Shown: positions 37,544 through 45,707 of the stretch, one piece after another | Position numbering within the stretch: the stretch's first letter is position 1 | How the letters are laid out: every line of letters starts with the position of its first letter | IMG/VR virus record: IMGVR_UViG_3300031576_000085 | Location: 1-46,991 of that record | DNA from: a virus | Reading direction: 5' to 3' (one strand) | DNA length: 46,991 bases | Program-made: the position numbers and the translations under genes | The notes under the pieces: model-generated | What the model was told of the DNA's origin: nothing | Databases searched by the model: none | The model's input: the letters and a program-made list of their open reading frames with translations, nothing else

Positions 37544-38545
37544 TTAATCAAGCAATTGGTCCAGGGCGGCGTGGTTATCGCCGGCAAGTCGGAGATTCTT
37601 TTCGCGCACGGTCTTTTCAAACTCGCCTTCGTGATTCACTTCCCTGCCGAACCGATGCGTCGGCCTCGCGACAAACCTGCCGTCGTCGTCCCGCAGCCTT
37701 TCCTCCCCCTGCTCCTTCTCCTTCTGTTGCGGCGACGGCTCGTGCATCTTGGCAATCTTCTTCATGAAGGCGGCAGTTACTTCCACTTTCTTTCCTGCCT
37801 TCTCGGCCCCGTTCAGGTACATCACGGCATCGGCCAGAATTTCGTCGCGGGCCTTGCGGGCCTTTGAATTGGCAGGCAGCTTTCTGGTAGGCCCCTTGCC
37901 GATCAGCGGCTCTAATTCTTCGCCCATTTCAGCAAAGAGCCTATCGGCGAACTCTTCTTGTTCTGCCTGCTGACGCCGAGTTGCTTCTCCGCCGAGCCAC
38001 TGCACAGCTTGCTCCAGCTTGGAAATCTGGCCCTTGTAATGCGCGTGCATGGCGTCAATGATTTTGGACAAGGCCGGATGGACCGCTTCCTTCATCTTGC
38101 GCTTGGTCGGCTCATCCTCGCCGGGGAGCTGGACATCAAGCTCTTCTTCCCACGCCTTCGCCAGGTCCCAGGCCGGCGGCTCTTCTTTCACGGGTTCTTT
38201 CTGCTCCGATTGCTTGGCCAACGACCGGTATTGGCGGGCAAGCTGGCGGTCAATCAAGTCGAGCGCCTTGCCAAGCTGCGCGGAATCGGCCCCGTACTCT
38301 TTGACTTCCGATTCTGTTAGCCCAGCCTCGGCCGCCCGATGGAGAAGATGGTCAGGCAATCCAGCCGGCTCCGGCTCAGGCTCCGTCTCCGGCTCAGGGG
38401 TCTTTTCTTTGGTCCCAAGAAGAAGCTCCTCCGGGGTATAGTCGAGCGCGTCGGCAAGCGTAGGCTGGCTAGCCCTACGCTTGCCTTCAGGCGCCGCAGG
38501 AGTAGCTTCAACTGGCTTCTCTTGAGCCGGGATTTCTTCAGCCAT
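37544..38545 (-). CDS. Scaffolding protein
   Basis: The product is 333 residues, very charged (Glu/Lys/Gln-rich), low in aromatics, with predicted coiled coil at ~90-200 (LIDRQLARQYRSLAKQSEQK, LSKIIDAMHAHYKGQISKLE). The N-terminal 65 residues are disordered and Pro/Glu-rich (PEPETEPEPEPAGL). The C-terminal region has basic patches (RPTHRFGREVNHEGEF) that would bind the capsid protein. Composition and its position just before the capsid gene are the standard evidence for a scaffold. Confidence 0.85.
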   Translation of the reverse strand: MAEEIPAQEKPVEATPAAPEGKRRASQPTLADALDYTPEELLLGTKEKTPEPETEPEPEPAGLPDHLLHRAAEAGLTESEVKEYGADSAQLGKALDLIDRQLARQYRSLAKQSEQKEPVKEEPPAWDLAKAWEEELDVQLPGEDEPTKRKMKEAVHPALSKIIDAMHAHYKGQISKLEQAVQWLGGEATRRQQAEQEEFADRLFAEMGEELEPLIGKGPTRKLPANSKARKARDEILADAVMYLNGAEKAGKKVEVTAAFMKKIAKMHEPSPQQKEKEQGEERLRDDDGRFVARPTHRFGREVNHEGEFEKTVREKNLRLAGDNHAALDQLLD

Positions 38546-38557
38546 TTTCTGGTCCTT

Positions 38558-38932
38558 TTACAAGGGGATCAGCATGTACCACACTCGCACGGCGGCGGTA
38601 TTCGCAATCCAATACGGCGCAGTCACGTCGGAGCCGAATCGGAATACGGCACCTTCACGCGCGTTCAATCGCACTACGTCATTGGCCGCCCCGGTTGCAT
38701 CACGAATCTCGATGTAGTTCGTGTCGTCCAGATTCTCCACTGCTATCAGCGCCCCGGCTGCCGTTACCTCGCCAAGAGGAATGACTTCTTCGGCCGTTCC
38801 GACCGACACGCTCAGTCCGCCTACAGCCGTGCCGGCAACCGTAATTTTCTTCGAAGCCAGAGCCCAGGACAGCCTCGGGCTGTTGCCCGACTGGTACGAG
38901 ATGCTCATGCTGATAGTCAGTTCGTCGGCCAC
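38558..38932 (-). CDS. Small beta-rich virion protein
   Basis: The product is 124 residues. Beta-rich (ADELTISMSISYQSGNSPRL, WALASKKITVAGTAVGG), with the end WIANTAAVRVWYMLIPL. The N-terminal pattern (M-x-D-E-L-T-I-x-x-x-I-x-Y-x-x-x-x) is seen in small head-associated proteins that precede scaffold genes. It could be a head-decoration or stabilising protein. There are 12 bases between it and the scaffold gene. Confidence 0.7.
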   Translation of the reverse strand: MADELTISMSISYQSGNSPRLSWALASKKITVAGTAVGGLSVSVGTAEEVIPLGEVTAAGALIAVENLDDTNYIEIRDATGAANDVVRLNAREGAVFRFGSDVTAPYWIANTAAVRVWYMLIPL

Positions 38933-38936
38933 AAGT

Positions 38937-39524
38937 CTACTCCCAATCTTCCTCGTCGCTCTCTTCGTCCTGCTCGCTCTGGTCCCACAGCGCCAATTGC
39001 TTCACGATGGTCAGCCTGGCAACTTTCTTGCACTGCTCCAGAGTGAGCCGGCCGAAAAAGGCGCATGACGGATCGTTCTGATTCACTTTCAAGCCTCGCT
39101 CCCTAAGCTTGATGCATAGCCGGCTATCGAAGCCGGCATTCCGAACAGCCGGAACGTGAACTTTAGTCCAAACAACCACGTCCATAACTTTTCCAGGATG
39201 CGCGCCGTCAAAGGCCGCACACAAATCTTCGCGCATCTTCCGGTATGGCCGGCGCTCTTCCTGCTTCTCTTCCAGAACAGGGACCAAAACCGAAGTCCGG
39301 GGCGGCCCGCCAAGTTCTGGAGGCGGGCCAGCACGCATCGTCGCGGTAGGAGCTGGCGCGCCGCCAACAGCAATGCTCGGTCTCTTAGCGGCTGCCTCCA
39401 GCGCTTTCTTTTCAGCCTTTCGCTCTGCCCGCTGAGCAGCCATAGCTTGCCGCACCACGACTCCCCGCTTCTTGGCTTCCGGTCCGAAAGTACGATCTTC
39501 GGCGATTTCAGATAAAGTCTCCAT
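38937..39524 (-). CDS. Hypothetical head-region protein
   Basis: The product is 195 residues. Basic, Ala/Lys-rich N-terminal half (AAQRAERKAEKKALEAAAKR, then PPELGGPP linker). The C-terminal part (FDSRLCIKLRERGLKVNQND, PSCAFFGRLTLEQC) is mixed, and the end is a very acidic run (DQSEQDEESDEEDWE). The ATG at 39524 was chosen for AAAGGAATGACG. The start overlaps the end of the gene upstream by 17 bases. It may assist capsid assembly. I do not recognise a family. Confidence 0.65.
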   Translation of the reverse strand: METLSEIAEDRTFGPEAKKRGVVVRQAMAAQRAERKAEKKALEAAAKRPSIAVGGAPAPTATMRAGPPPELGGPPRTSVLVPVLEEKQEERRPYRKMREDLCAAFDGAHPGKVMDVVVWTKVHVPAVRNAGFDSRLCIKLRERGLKVNQNDPSCAFFGRLTLEQCKKVARLTIVKQLALWDQSEQDEESDEEDWE

Positions 39525-39864
39525 CGTCATTCCTTTTGTTGGTCGTTTCCGGGACTGGGTCGGCATACCCGGCGTTGTTGTCCACGTACCCGAATTTCTC
39601 GCAGTAAGCCTTACGGTGGCGGGCGCTCGTGAAGATCGCCTCCCCTTCAGACGTAAACTCCAAAGGCACGCCATGCTTCTTTGCGTTCGCCATTGCCTCC
39701 GGTATCTGCTTAGGATTCACGCCCATCGCATCAGAATGCAGCGGCCAATTTGCCGGCGGCGGCACGGCAGGCGGCTCGCCGAAGAAAATGCCTGGAGCAT
39801 TGGCCATCCATTCCTTGTTGGTAACGACCTTGCCGTTCAGAATGCACTTGATCATCTCGGCCAT
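39508..39864 (-). CDS. Conserved small head-region protein
   Basis: The product is 118 residues. It begins IKCILNGKVVTNKEWMANAP and has FTSARHRKAYCEKFGYVDNN, a segment that recurs in a common phage family next to the portal gene (F-x-S-x-x-x-R-K-x-Y-C-x-x-x-G-x-x-D-x-N-x-G-Y-x-D). No function is known. The start overlaps the portal stop (TAATG). The Arg/Lys-Tyr-Cys motif may bind nucleotides or metal, but no residues prove it. Confidence 0.7.
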   Translation of the reverse strand: MAEMIKCILNGKVVTNKEWMANAPGIFFGEPPAVPPPANWPLHSDAMGVNPKQIPEAMANAKKHGVPLEFTSEGEAIFTSARHRKAYCEKFGYVDNNAGYADPVPETTNKRNDDGDFI

Positions 39865-41684
39865 TACCCGACTCCGTTTTTCAAAGCCGCCATGCCGGCA
39901 TCCTGAACCCCAGCCCCAAGCAACGTCTGCATCATCGCTGCATCCCGCCCTTGGGTAGTCCCTCCTGGACGATTGATCCGCGTGTACGTCCGACTAGTCG
40001 AAGCCGGCATGCGCGGCGCTTCATCTAATGGCTCGGAGTCAGACGCCGGCGCACTGAACATCAAAATCTCTTCGATGTCCGGCAAGTTTTGGTAGTGCGC
40101 TAGCTTGCGAATCACCTGCTCCCAGTTAACCGTTATGTTCTGCTGCTGAAGCATTTGGCCGGCCGGCATCAAGAGCTGCGTCAGCATGCCTTGCAGAACG
40201 GACGCTCGCTGCGAAGGAGTAGCGTGCTGAAGGGAGTAGGGGTCGATGTCGAAGTTCAACTCAAGCCAATCCCCTTCCCGAGCTAACGTGTTGCCGTCAT
40301 AAGCTGCTTCGAGATCGGGCCGGCCTCCTGGGATGATGTTGACGGGCGGGGTCTTGCCGCCGTACGGGAGCGGCAGTTCGGTTTCGTAGACCGCATCCGA
40401 GTCTGTCCACCAATGCCAGATCAAAGACTCGATGATCCCCTTCGTGCCGGCCAGCGTCCTGCTTTGCATGTCCTGCATTTGTTTCGCGCTTGACTCCTTG
40501 ATAATCTGCTCTTGGCCGACTGTCTCCGTCTGCGGGCCAAGCCCGCCCAAGGAATCCAAGTTGCCGGCCTGCTGGCTGAAACGATTGCGGCATTCCATCG
40601 CAAAGGTAAGAATGGCCGGAGCAAAACCGCCTGAGCTTACCTCTTGCGCTTGCCCGGCTCCGTCAACTCTCACGGCATGTCCGTCTGCGGCAGCAGTAAG
40701 GCGGGTCCCGTCATCTGTGTTCGTGCCCGGCACCAGCAGGTTGAACTTCTGCCTCAGCGCTTGATTGACTACCTTGCGCCATATCCTGTTGGTCGCGTCA
40801 TGCAAGTCCATCAGGTCAAGCAAAGGCGAAGACGGCATGATGTTGTCCGGCACTTCGCCCAGGTTGAGTAGATGAAATGGCCCCATCTCTGGCCCCATAT
40901 ACTGCACGACCCTGATTACCTCGTTGCGGATGTTGGAGCCTTCATCGGCAGGCAGGGTTACCATCAGGTTGTCACGAGGCAGCCAGATTTCCCACAGCTC
41001 AACCATGTCCTCAGCTTCGTCTTCCTCGAACCCTGCCGAGCTGCCCAAGGACAAGTTTTCCGCTCGCTCTTCCCCCCTAGGGCCGTAGGCCCGCTTAGGA
41101 GTTGCCTTCAGCGCGTCCTTGTTCTTGAAGCTCTTTTCTTCGAGAGCGACCCTGAGCGGCATACGGAAGCGATGGCCGGCGTAGGCCACGGCGTCGAACC
41201 GCTGGGCGTTCATGTCCATGACCCAATCATCAAGAGAAATCACGTCTGCAAACGGGGCCTTGTAATCGTGCCGCAACCCTTGAGCAAAATCCTGCACGTA
41301 TTTGCAAACGCCTACCTTGACGATTCCAATGCAGAACAACGCATCAAGAACCCAGCTGCGAAGAACTGAATCGATCTCGATTTCCTTCAAGCGATGATTG
41401 ACCCAGGTCTCCATCGCCTTCGCTGCTGGGCGCAACTGGTCCCGTCGAGTTGAAATCATCACGGCCGGAGAAGACGAAACCAAGTGCCGCTGGTAGATCA
41501 ACGCCGCCTGACGAATCAAGTTGATGGGCACGCGGTCAGAAGTTCCGCCACGTTCGCCATATTTGTGGCCAGTGTATTGCTTGATTATCTCAAGCCTGGT
41601 CCGACAAAAAGGCGCGAGGTTTTGCAACGACCAGTCAATGGAGCTGATGAGACGGGACAGGTGCTTAGGATTGGACGGGTTCAA
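39864..41684 (-). CDS. Portal protein
   Basis: The product is 606 residues. It starts at TTG 41684 (AGAAGAGCT upstream). The features fit podovirus portals: an N-terminal helix (SRLISSIDWSLQNLAPFCRT), the clip and wing regions (GIVKVGVCKYVQDFA, DVISLDDWVMDMNAQRFDAV), the stem with PSSPLLDLMDLHDATNRIWR, and a long Gln-rich crown (QEQIIKESSAKQMQDMQSRT). The C-terminus is disordered. It forms the dodecameric channel for DNA packaging by TerL. It starts the virion operon and lies downstream of a promoter and a terminator-like hairpin. Confidence 0.88.
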   Translation of the reverse strand: MNPSNPKHLSRLISSIDWSLQNLAPFCRTRLEIIKQYTGHKYGERGGTSDRVPINLIRQAALIYQRHLVSSSPAVMISTRRDQLRPAAKAMETWVNHRLKEIEIDSVLRSWVLDALFCIGIVKVGVCKYVQDFAQGLRHDYKAPFADVISLDDWVMDMNAQRFDAVAYAGHRFRMPLRVALEEKSFKNKDALKATPKRAYGPRGEERAENLSLGSSAGFEEDEAEDMVELWEIWLPRDNLMVTLPADEGSNIRNEVIRVVQYMGPEMGPFHLLNLGEVPDNIMPSSPLLDLMDLHDATNRIWRKVVNQALRQKFNLLVPGTNTDDGTRLTAAADGHAVRVDGAGQAQEVSSGGFAPAILTFAMECRNRFSQQAGNLDSLGGLGPQTETVGQEQIIKESSAKQMQDMQSRTLAGTKGIIESLIWHWWTDSDAVYETELPLPYGGKTPPVNIIPGGRPDLEAAYDGNTLAREGDWLELNFDIDPYSLQHATPSQRASVLQGMLTQLLMPAGQMLQQQNITVNWEQVIRKLAHYQNLPDIEEILMFSAPASDSEPLDEAPRMPASTSRTYTRINRPGGTTQGRDAAMMQTLLGAGVQDAGMAALKNGVG

Positions 41685-41714
41685 AGCTCTTCTCTGCTCC
41701 GTAAGCGCAGCGCA

Positions 41715-41757
41715 ATAAAAAACGACAATCGCAGTGTCGCGGCACCGCGATTGCCGT
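41715..41757 (-). terminator. Terminator-like hairpin in the portal leader
   Basis: On the minus strand, 41757-41743 and 41736-41722 form a 15-pair stem (ACGGCAATCGCGGTG with CACTGCGATTGTCGT, two G-U pairs) with a six-base loop. TTTTTT follows at 41722-41717. It is a textbook intrinsic terminator and ends 31 bases before the portal start codon. Confidence 0.85.
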
Positions 41758-41806
41758 TGCGCTCAAGATGCCAGGTTCCGGGGCTGGCGCCTTGATATAA
41801 CAATAT

Positions 41807-41834
41807 CTTATAGATGACTAACGTTCACTGTCAA
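41807..41834 (-). promoter_or_regulatory. Strong sigma70-like promoter upstream of the portal gene
   Basis: On the minus strand, TTGACA (41834-41829), a 16-base spacer and TATAAG (41812-41807), next to an AT-rich stretch. The start would be near 41800. The terminator-like hairpin lies 45-80 bases downstream, inside the leader. Confidence 0.7.
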
Positions 41835-42143
41835 GAACAATATCCGCAAGCCTTTGTCGAATGCAACGTTGCGTTGTGCTTCGCGGGCGAACAAATTCGC
41901 CCAAGGATTTGTTCGCGCTGTTGCGGGGCGTAGCCGGCGAACGGTTGCTAGAGAAGTGCCCAAGAATATGGCATTTTTCTCCTCGCGGCACCTTTTGCGC
42001 CTCAAAACCCCAGCAAAACGGTAGCTCAGGTGGGCCCCGGCCCACTTCGACTATCGAAAAAGCCTCAAAAATCGCAAATTTACTTGCCGCGAGGGGCGGA
42101 GTCAGCGAAAATGCATCAAAAAGCCGGAAAAACAGCAAACTTT
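41835..42143. other. 309-base gap without a convincing gene; inverted repeats
   Basis: Open frames exist on both strands, but they have poor ribosome-binding sites and odd composition, so I do not call them. The gap holds the perfect palindrome GCAACGTTGC (41863-41872), the inverted repeat at 41887-41916, GTGGGCC/GGCCCAC near 42029, and a 9-base inverted pair CCTCGCGGC / GCCGCGAGG about 100 bases apart. It looks like a control region between the packaging and virion transcripts. Confidence 0.6.
41885..41916. promoter_or_regulatory. Overlapping inverted repeats (operator- or switch-like)
   Basis: GCGAACAAAT (41887-41896) is the exact reverse complement of ATTTGTTCGC (41907-41916), with ten bases between. 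The same left arm can instead pair locally as GGGCGAA-CAAA-TTCGCCC (41885-41902). The two pairings exclude each other. It may be a repressor site or an RNA switch. Confidence 0.45.
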
Positions 42144-42413
42144 CTAGCTCGCGTCTGCTGGGTGAAAGAGCGAGGTCCCCAAAAGGGCACGCGTATACAT
42201 GACGGCTACCTTCTCCGGCGTGCCTGGCATGGCTGCGGTCGGCCAGAGAGGTAATGGGGTTTTGCCGTAAAAGTCGCGGACGCCCCGATTGGCAAACTTG
42301 CTAGTCGATTGATACACCTCTTGAAGGCCCGGCGTGTCATAGCACTTCCTGCAAAGGCCGCGCCGACAGCCTCTCACGCGGTTCGCGTATCGGTGACAGT
42401 GACGACACAGCAT
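42144..42413 (-). CDS. CxxC protein of planctomycete/phage type
   Basis: The product is 89 residues. MLCRHCHRYANRVRGCRRGL, CRKCYDTPG gives CxxC ... C ... CxxC for one zinc. The C-terminal part (PTAAMPGTPEKVAVMYTRA then HPAD) matches a small family I know from Gemmata-type planctomycetes and their phages (P-T-x-x-x-P-G-T-x-E-K-x-x-V-x-x-x-R-A ... H-P-x-D-A). The function is unknown. It is the last gene before the control gap upstream of the portal. Confidence 0.75.
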   Translation of the reverse strand: MLCRHCHRYANRVRGCRRGLCRKCYDTPGLQEVYQSTSKFANRGVRDFYGKTPLPLWPTAAMPGTPEKVAVMYTRALLGTSLFHPADAS

Positions 42414-42432
42414 AATCTTCTCCTGTTTGAGT

Positions 42433-42861
42433 TTAGTTGTCGAACCAGAAGACGAGGCGGATGTCCTCGACCCCCTTAGGTCGCTCTCTCGGCCAGCGCC
42501 ACCAAGAATCGATGTCGTTGCCGAACAGGTAGAGGGTCTCGGGCTGCCTCGTGAACACGCTGGCCGGTCGCTCGTGGCTCAGGAATCGTTTCTTGTGCCA
42601 GGCGTCGAGGGCCTCCATCTCGACGGCGCTGAACCACGAGTGCGAGTGGCCATCCGATCCCCAGTCGTTCTTAATGAACACGGTCATGGCGCCCGCGTCT
42701 TCAGGCAGGCCTCGCGGCGGGAGCATGGCTGCCGACTTATAGCCACGGACGCCCGCCATGCGCTCGAAGAGCTCGTAGTCGCGCCCAACCTTCAGCTCGC
42801 CGTAGTAATGCCAGGCACCGCCGAACTTGACCTCGATGAAAGCGTGGATGTCGCAGCCCAT
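42433..42861 (-). CDS. Conserved phage protein starting MGCDIH
   Basis: The product is 142 residues. MGCDIHAFIEVKFGGAWHYY at the start defines a widely spread phage family (M-G-C-D-I-H-x-x-x-E). The Cys-Asp-x-His set could bind metal. WGSDGHSHSWFSAVEMEAL is a second conserved block. No activity is proven. The ATG at 42861 starts the conserved MGCDIH. A GTG four codons upstream overlaps the TerL stop. It lies between TerL and the CxxC protein. Confidence 0.8.
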   Translation of the reverse strand: MGCDIHAFIEVKFGGAWHYYGELKVGRDYELFERMAGVRGYKSAAMLPPRGLPEDAGAMTVFIKNDWGSDGHSHSWFSAVEMEALDAWHKKRFLSHERPASVFTRQPETLYLFGNDIDSWWRWPRERPKGVEDIRLVFWFDN

Positions 42862-42866
42862 TTTAA

Positions 42867-44555
42867 TCACCACTGTTCTTGTTTCTTTTTCTGTTCTTCA
42901 AAATACCATCGGCGCCAGGAGAGCGTGCCTTCTTCCGGCTCTGAGCCAGCCTCCTTTGGCGCTTCCAGATTCGGCAGGACGGTAGTATCCTTCAGCAATT
43001 TCCAGGCTATTGCGGTAGCGACCACTCGATCCCCGTGGTTGACAGCCGCACCCGAAGGATCGTTCATCATCTTCATGGACTTGTGCTGAATGTTTCCTTG
43101 GATGGCGTAGACGTAATGGGCTGCGTCCTCAACCATAAAGGCGGAGCGTTCGGTATATTCAGCCGTCATGGCCCGCCGCAGCTCTTCGAGTATGGCCCGC
43201 TGGTTTTCAGGCGCAGGCCACCAGCCTGGAACGTCCGTGGGCCTGCGAATTGCGCTTGCCTCATTTGTCCTCCAGTAGATGGACCTGTATCCCATGAGCA
43301 TCACCTGGTCGCCGAAGGTCCGCCCAGGCCCAGGCGCCTCCCAGCCTAAGTAAGCGTCGTGGAACCAGCGGCATAAAGCTACAGCATCTTTGGCAAACTC
43401 GTGCGGCGGACAGCGAGCATTTGAATATTCGCAGACCTTGCAAAACAGCCTGCAGCTGATAATGGCCAAGCTGCTTGGAGTCGCTCCTGTTCCTGAAGCC
43501 ACGTCGGCTCCAGCAGTATAGCCATCCTCTTTCGGAGGGGCTTCATTACCGCCCAGCTTGATCCACAAGCGAACCGGACCTTTTGGATCGTCAACCCACC
43601 TGCCGTCAATAAGCCGTCCTATTTGGAATGGCGGCAAGACGTGCAAAGCTTTCGTTCTTTGAAGCAAGTCCCCTGGGAAGAAACTACCGCCAGCTCGGGC
43701 CGGATCAATGTCCAGTTCCGTAGCAATGCGCGAGTCGTTCTGCAATCGTTCGCATTGCTTGTCGTACCACGGGCTGCGGGCCTTGCCGTTGTCATCGTAG
43801 TACAAGCCGCCATTCTTCTTAGGATGCTCCCACCAGCTCATCCTGATCTTCACGATGTCGCTGCGGACGGATTGTTCGTAGAAGGCCCCAAGGGCTTCAA
43901 GGTAAGTAGAGTTGAAGATGCGGCAATCGGTAGCAAATTGCGTGGCCGCCAAGGCCCCGTGCCCTTGGGCGTACTTGAAGGCTGCGAACTCGTCGACCAT
44001 CGCAGCAGTTCGGCGGCCGCCAAGCAAGGCGTGCTCAGTCGTTGCGTAGCCGGTCATCGTAGATTGCTGGTACTTGTTGACCAGCATGCCGCGTGTCCGG
44101 GCATACTCCGGCACCAGCCAACGAGGCTGCTTCTTCAGCAAGAAGTCTAACTTCCAGAACAGGGCATCAGGGCTTGCCGGCTTATCGACCAGTTCCCAGG
44201 AACGGGAAATCAAAGCGAAACTGCGGAACGGCATAAATTGCCATTGCCAACACAAGACAGCAAGGCACATCCACGAGGCCCCCATGTCGCGGGACTTCTC
44301 CACAAGGACATCTGTCTTGCCAATGCATTCGGCAAGCTTCAACAGGGCCGGGTCTTGGTACGGATAGGTAATCCAGGGAAGCTCAGCTACATCACGCGGC
44401 TCGTACAGCCAGCAAAAGGAATTGATCCAGAAAAGCAGGTCGTTTGTGCAGCGCTCGATTACGTCCTTGCGGGCGGCCAGCGAGTATTCCGCTTTCTGCG
44501 TCAGCTCTTTACGGAACACCGCGTTAGCGTTGCGTTCCTTTGGAGGATCATCCAT
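42867..44555 (-). CDS. terL: Terminase large subunit
   Basis: The product is 562 residues. The ATPase domain has a Walker A variant KSRDMGASW (residues ~87-95) and Walker B AAMVDE (~184-189). The C-terminal nuclease domain has GADVASGTG with the first catalytic Asp, and TFGDQVMLMG and SAFMVEDAAHYVYAI further on. It drives ATP-dependent DNA packaging through the portal and cuts concatemers. The ATG at 44555 overlaps the RusA stop (TGATG). A GTG one codon earlier is possible. It lies in a packaging operon with RusA and a possible small subunit. Confidence 0.93.
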   Translation of the reverse strand: MDDPPKERNANAVFRKELTQKAEYSLAARKDVIERCTNDLLFWINSFCWLYEPRDVAELPWITYPYQDPALLKLAECIGKTDVLVEKSRDMGASWMCLAVLCWQWQFMPFRSFALISRSWELVDKPASPDALFWKLDFLLKKQPRWLVPEYARTRGMLVNKYQQSTMTGYATTEHALLGGRRTAAMVDEFAAFKYAQGHGALAATQFATDCRIFNSTYLEALGAFYEQSVRSDIVKIRMSWWEHPKKNGGLYYDDNGKARSPWYDKQCERLQNDSRIATELDIDPARAGGSFFPGDLLQRTKALHVLPPFQIGRLIDGRWVDDPKGPVRLWIKLGGNEAPPKEDGYTAGADVASGTGATPSSLAIISCRLFCKVCEYSNARCPPHEFAKDAVALCRWFHDAYLGWEAPGPGRTFGDQVMLMGYRSIYWRTNEASAIRRPTDVPGWWPAPENQRAILEELRRAMTAEYTERSAFMVEDAAHYVYAIQGNIQHKSMKMMNDPSGAAVNHGDRVVATAIAWKLLKDTTVLPNLEAPKEAGSEPEEGTLSWRRWYFEEQKKKQEQW

Positions 44556-44908
44556 CACGACTCATCCGAAATGGTGATGTAAGTAGCCGCATGACTGCCG
44601 CGAGCGTATTCCGGCTGATCGAACCGGACCCACTTGGCGCTGTCGTCTACCAGCAGGCCACAGCCAGCCAACGCATCAAACGTGCTTTTGTAAAGAGCGT
44701 CCGGGTCGCATGCCCGCCGCCCTGGGGGCCATACCACCAGAAGAGATACCCGCCGCTTAACGTTAGCCTGCGGCACAGCGTATGCCAAACAAGCGTTGCG
44801 AATGATCTCCGCATCATGGGCCTTTAGCCGCATGGCCTTCTTCCAGCTGCCCATCAATTGGTTCAGCGGCGTTGGGATGAACCCCGGCAGATAAAGCGTC
44901 CAGATCAC
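44555..44908 (-). CDS. RusA-family Holliday-junction resolvase
   Basis: The product is 117 residues. RRACDPDALYKSTFDALAG (residues 64-82) and LVDDS (86-90) give Asp68, Asp70, Lys74 and Asp88/89. These match the catalytic Asp70, Asp72, Lys76 and Asp91 of E. coli RusA, which cuts four-way junctions as a dimer. Next to terminase it would resolve branched concatemers before packaging. The start overlaps the gene upstream by ATGA; the stop overlaps TerL. Confidence 0.9.
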   Translation of the reverse strand: MIWTLYLPGFIPTPLNQLMGSWKKAMRLKAHDAEIIRNACLAYAVPQANVKRRVSLLVVWPPGRRACDPDALYKSTFDALAGCGLLVDDSAKWVRFDQPEYARGSHAATYITISDES

Positions 44909-45156
44909 GTTTGCTCCGTTTGGCAGGAGTTGTCAGGTGGAATTGCATGGCCGACCCTTGCCGCCTCCCAGGCCACTCGCAGCGGGTCTACAGAGGGGAG
45001 GTCCGCCAGCCAGGGAAACTTCAGTTTGTGCTTCTCGAACTGAGCTTTCATGGCAAGGAAGCTGGCCATACCCTCTTTCGTGACTGGCAATTCGTCCGCC
45101 AGCGCTTTCAGGGCTTGGAGTTCGGCCAAAAGACTGCGGAGTTGCTGAGTAGTCAT
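44905..45156 (-). CDS. Small helical hypothetical protein
   Basis: The product is 83 residues: a Leu-rich helix (TTQQLRSLLAELQALKALAD), LPVTKEGMASFLAMKAQFEK, then WLADLPSVDPL and a Gln/Thr end. It is probably all-alpha. It lies between the possible small terminase and RusA, overlapping both by ATGA-type junctions. A part in terminase assembly is possible but not shown. Confidence 0.65.
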   Translation of the reverse strand: MTTQQLRSLLAELQALKALADELPVTKEGMASFLAMKAQFEKHKLKFPWLADLPSVDPLRVAWEAARVGHAIPPDNSCQTEQT

Positions 45157-45680
45157 TCCCCTCCCTCCTCAATCAGCCGGTCAAGCTTCTCAATCAGCTC
45201 CCGGCTTCCTGACCCCGGCTCCTCTTCCTGCACCGGCTCCTTAGGCTTCTTCGCCCGGACCTGGACCTTGCCGCACAATGCCCGCATGAAGGTTTTGTAG
45301 AACTCGCCCTCGTTCCGCTCTTTCATCCTCGCCCACTCCAGCAACTCTATCGCCCCAGGCCCAGGAATAGGGTCCAGCTTGCCCCCACGCCTGTGCAGGT
45401 TCCTGAATACCCAGTCCAGCAATACGTCCCCAGTCAGCTCCACCGCACGATCCTCCCCCTCTATGTCCCCACTCAACGGATTCTCCAGAATCGCTACCTT
45501 GTAAGCGTCCCACTGGTCCATCCCAGCAGCTACCTTCTCCGCTACCAGTGTCTCAAATTGATGCAACCCCTCCTTACCACGCTCCAAAATCATCAGACGC
45601 CTGTACCGCTCCACCCCAAGCCTCGGCCTCCACCCCTCCATCCCAGGCCTCTTCCAGCTCTTCCATGCCGGTTCCGTCAT
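45153..45680 (-). CDS. Possible small terminase subunit
   Basis: The product is 175 residues. The N-terminus is basic and aromatic (WKSWKRPGMEGWRPRLGVER), then helical DQWDAYKVAILENPLSGDIE, VELTGDVLLDWVFRNLHRR, a DPIPGPGAIELLEWARMKER block and an acidic tail (EPVQEEEPGSGSRELIEKLD). DNA-binding N-terminus, helical core and position at the head of the RusA-TerL operon fit a small terminase. No clear helix-turn-helix can be seen, so this is inference. Confidence 0.5.
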   Translation of the reverse strand: MTEPAWKSWKRPGMEGWRPRLGVERYRRLMILERGKEGLHQFETLVAEKVAAGMDQWDAYKVAILENPLSGDIEGEDRAVELTGDVLLDWVFRNLHRRGGKLDPIPGPGAIELLEWARMKERNEGEFYKTFMRALCGKVQVRAKKPKEPVQEEEPGSGSRELIEKLDRLIEEGGE

Positions 45681-45707
45681 TTCCCCCGCCCTCCCCTAGG
45701 GTTGCGC

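Noticed and set aside
41818-42202. Open frames on both strands in the control gap (about 106 and 113 codons)
   Set aside because: No ribosome-binding site and unlikely composition. They overlap each other, the promoter and the inverted repeats.
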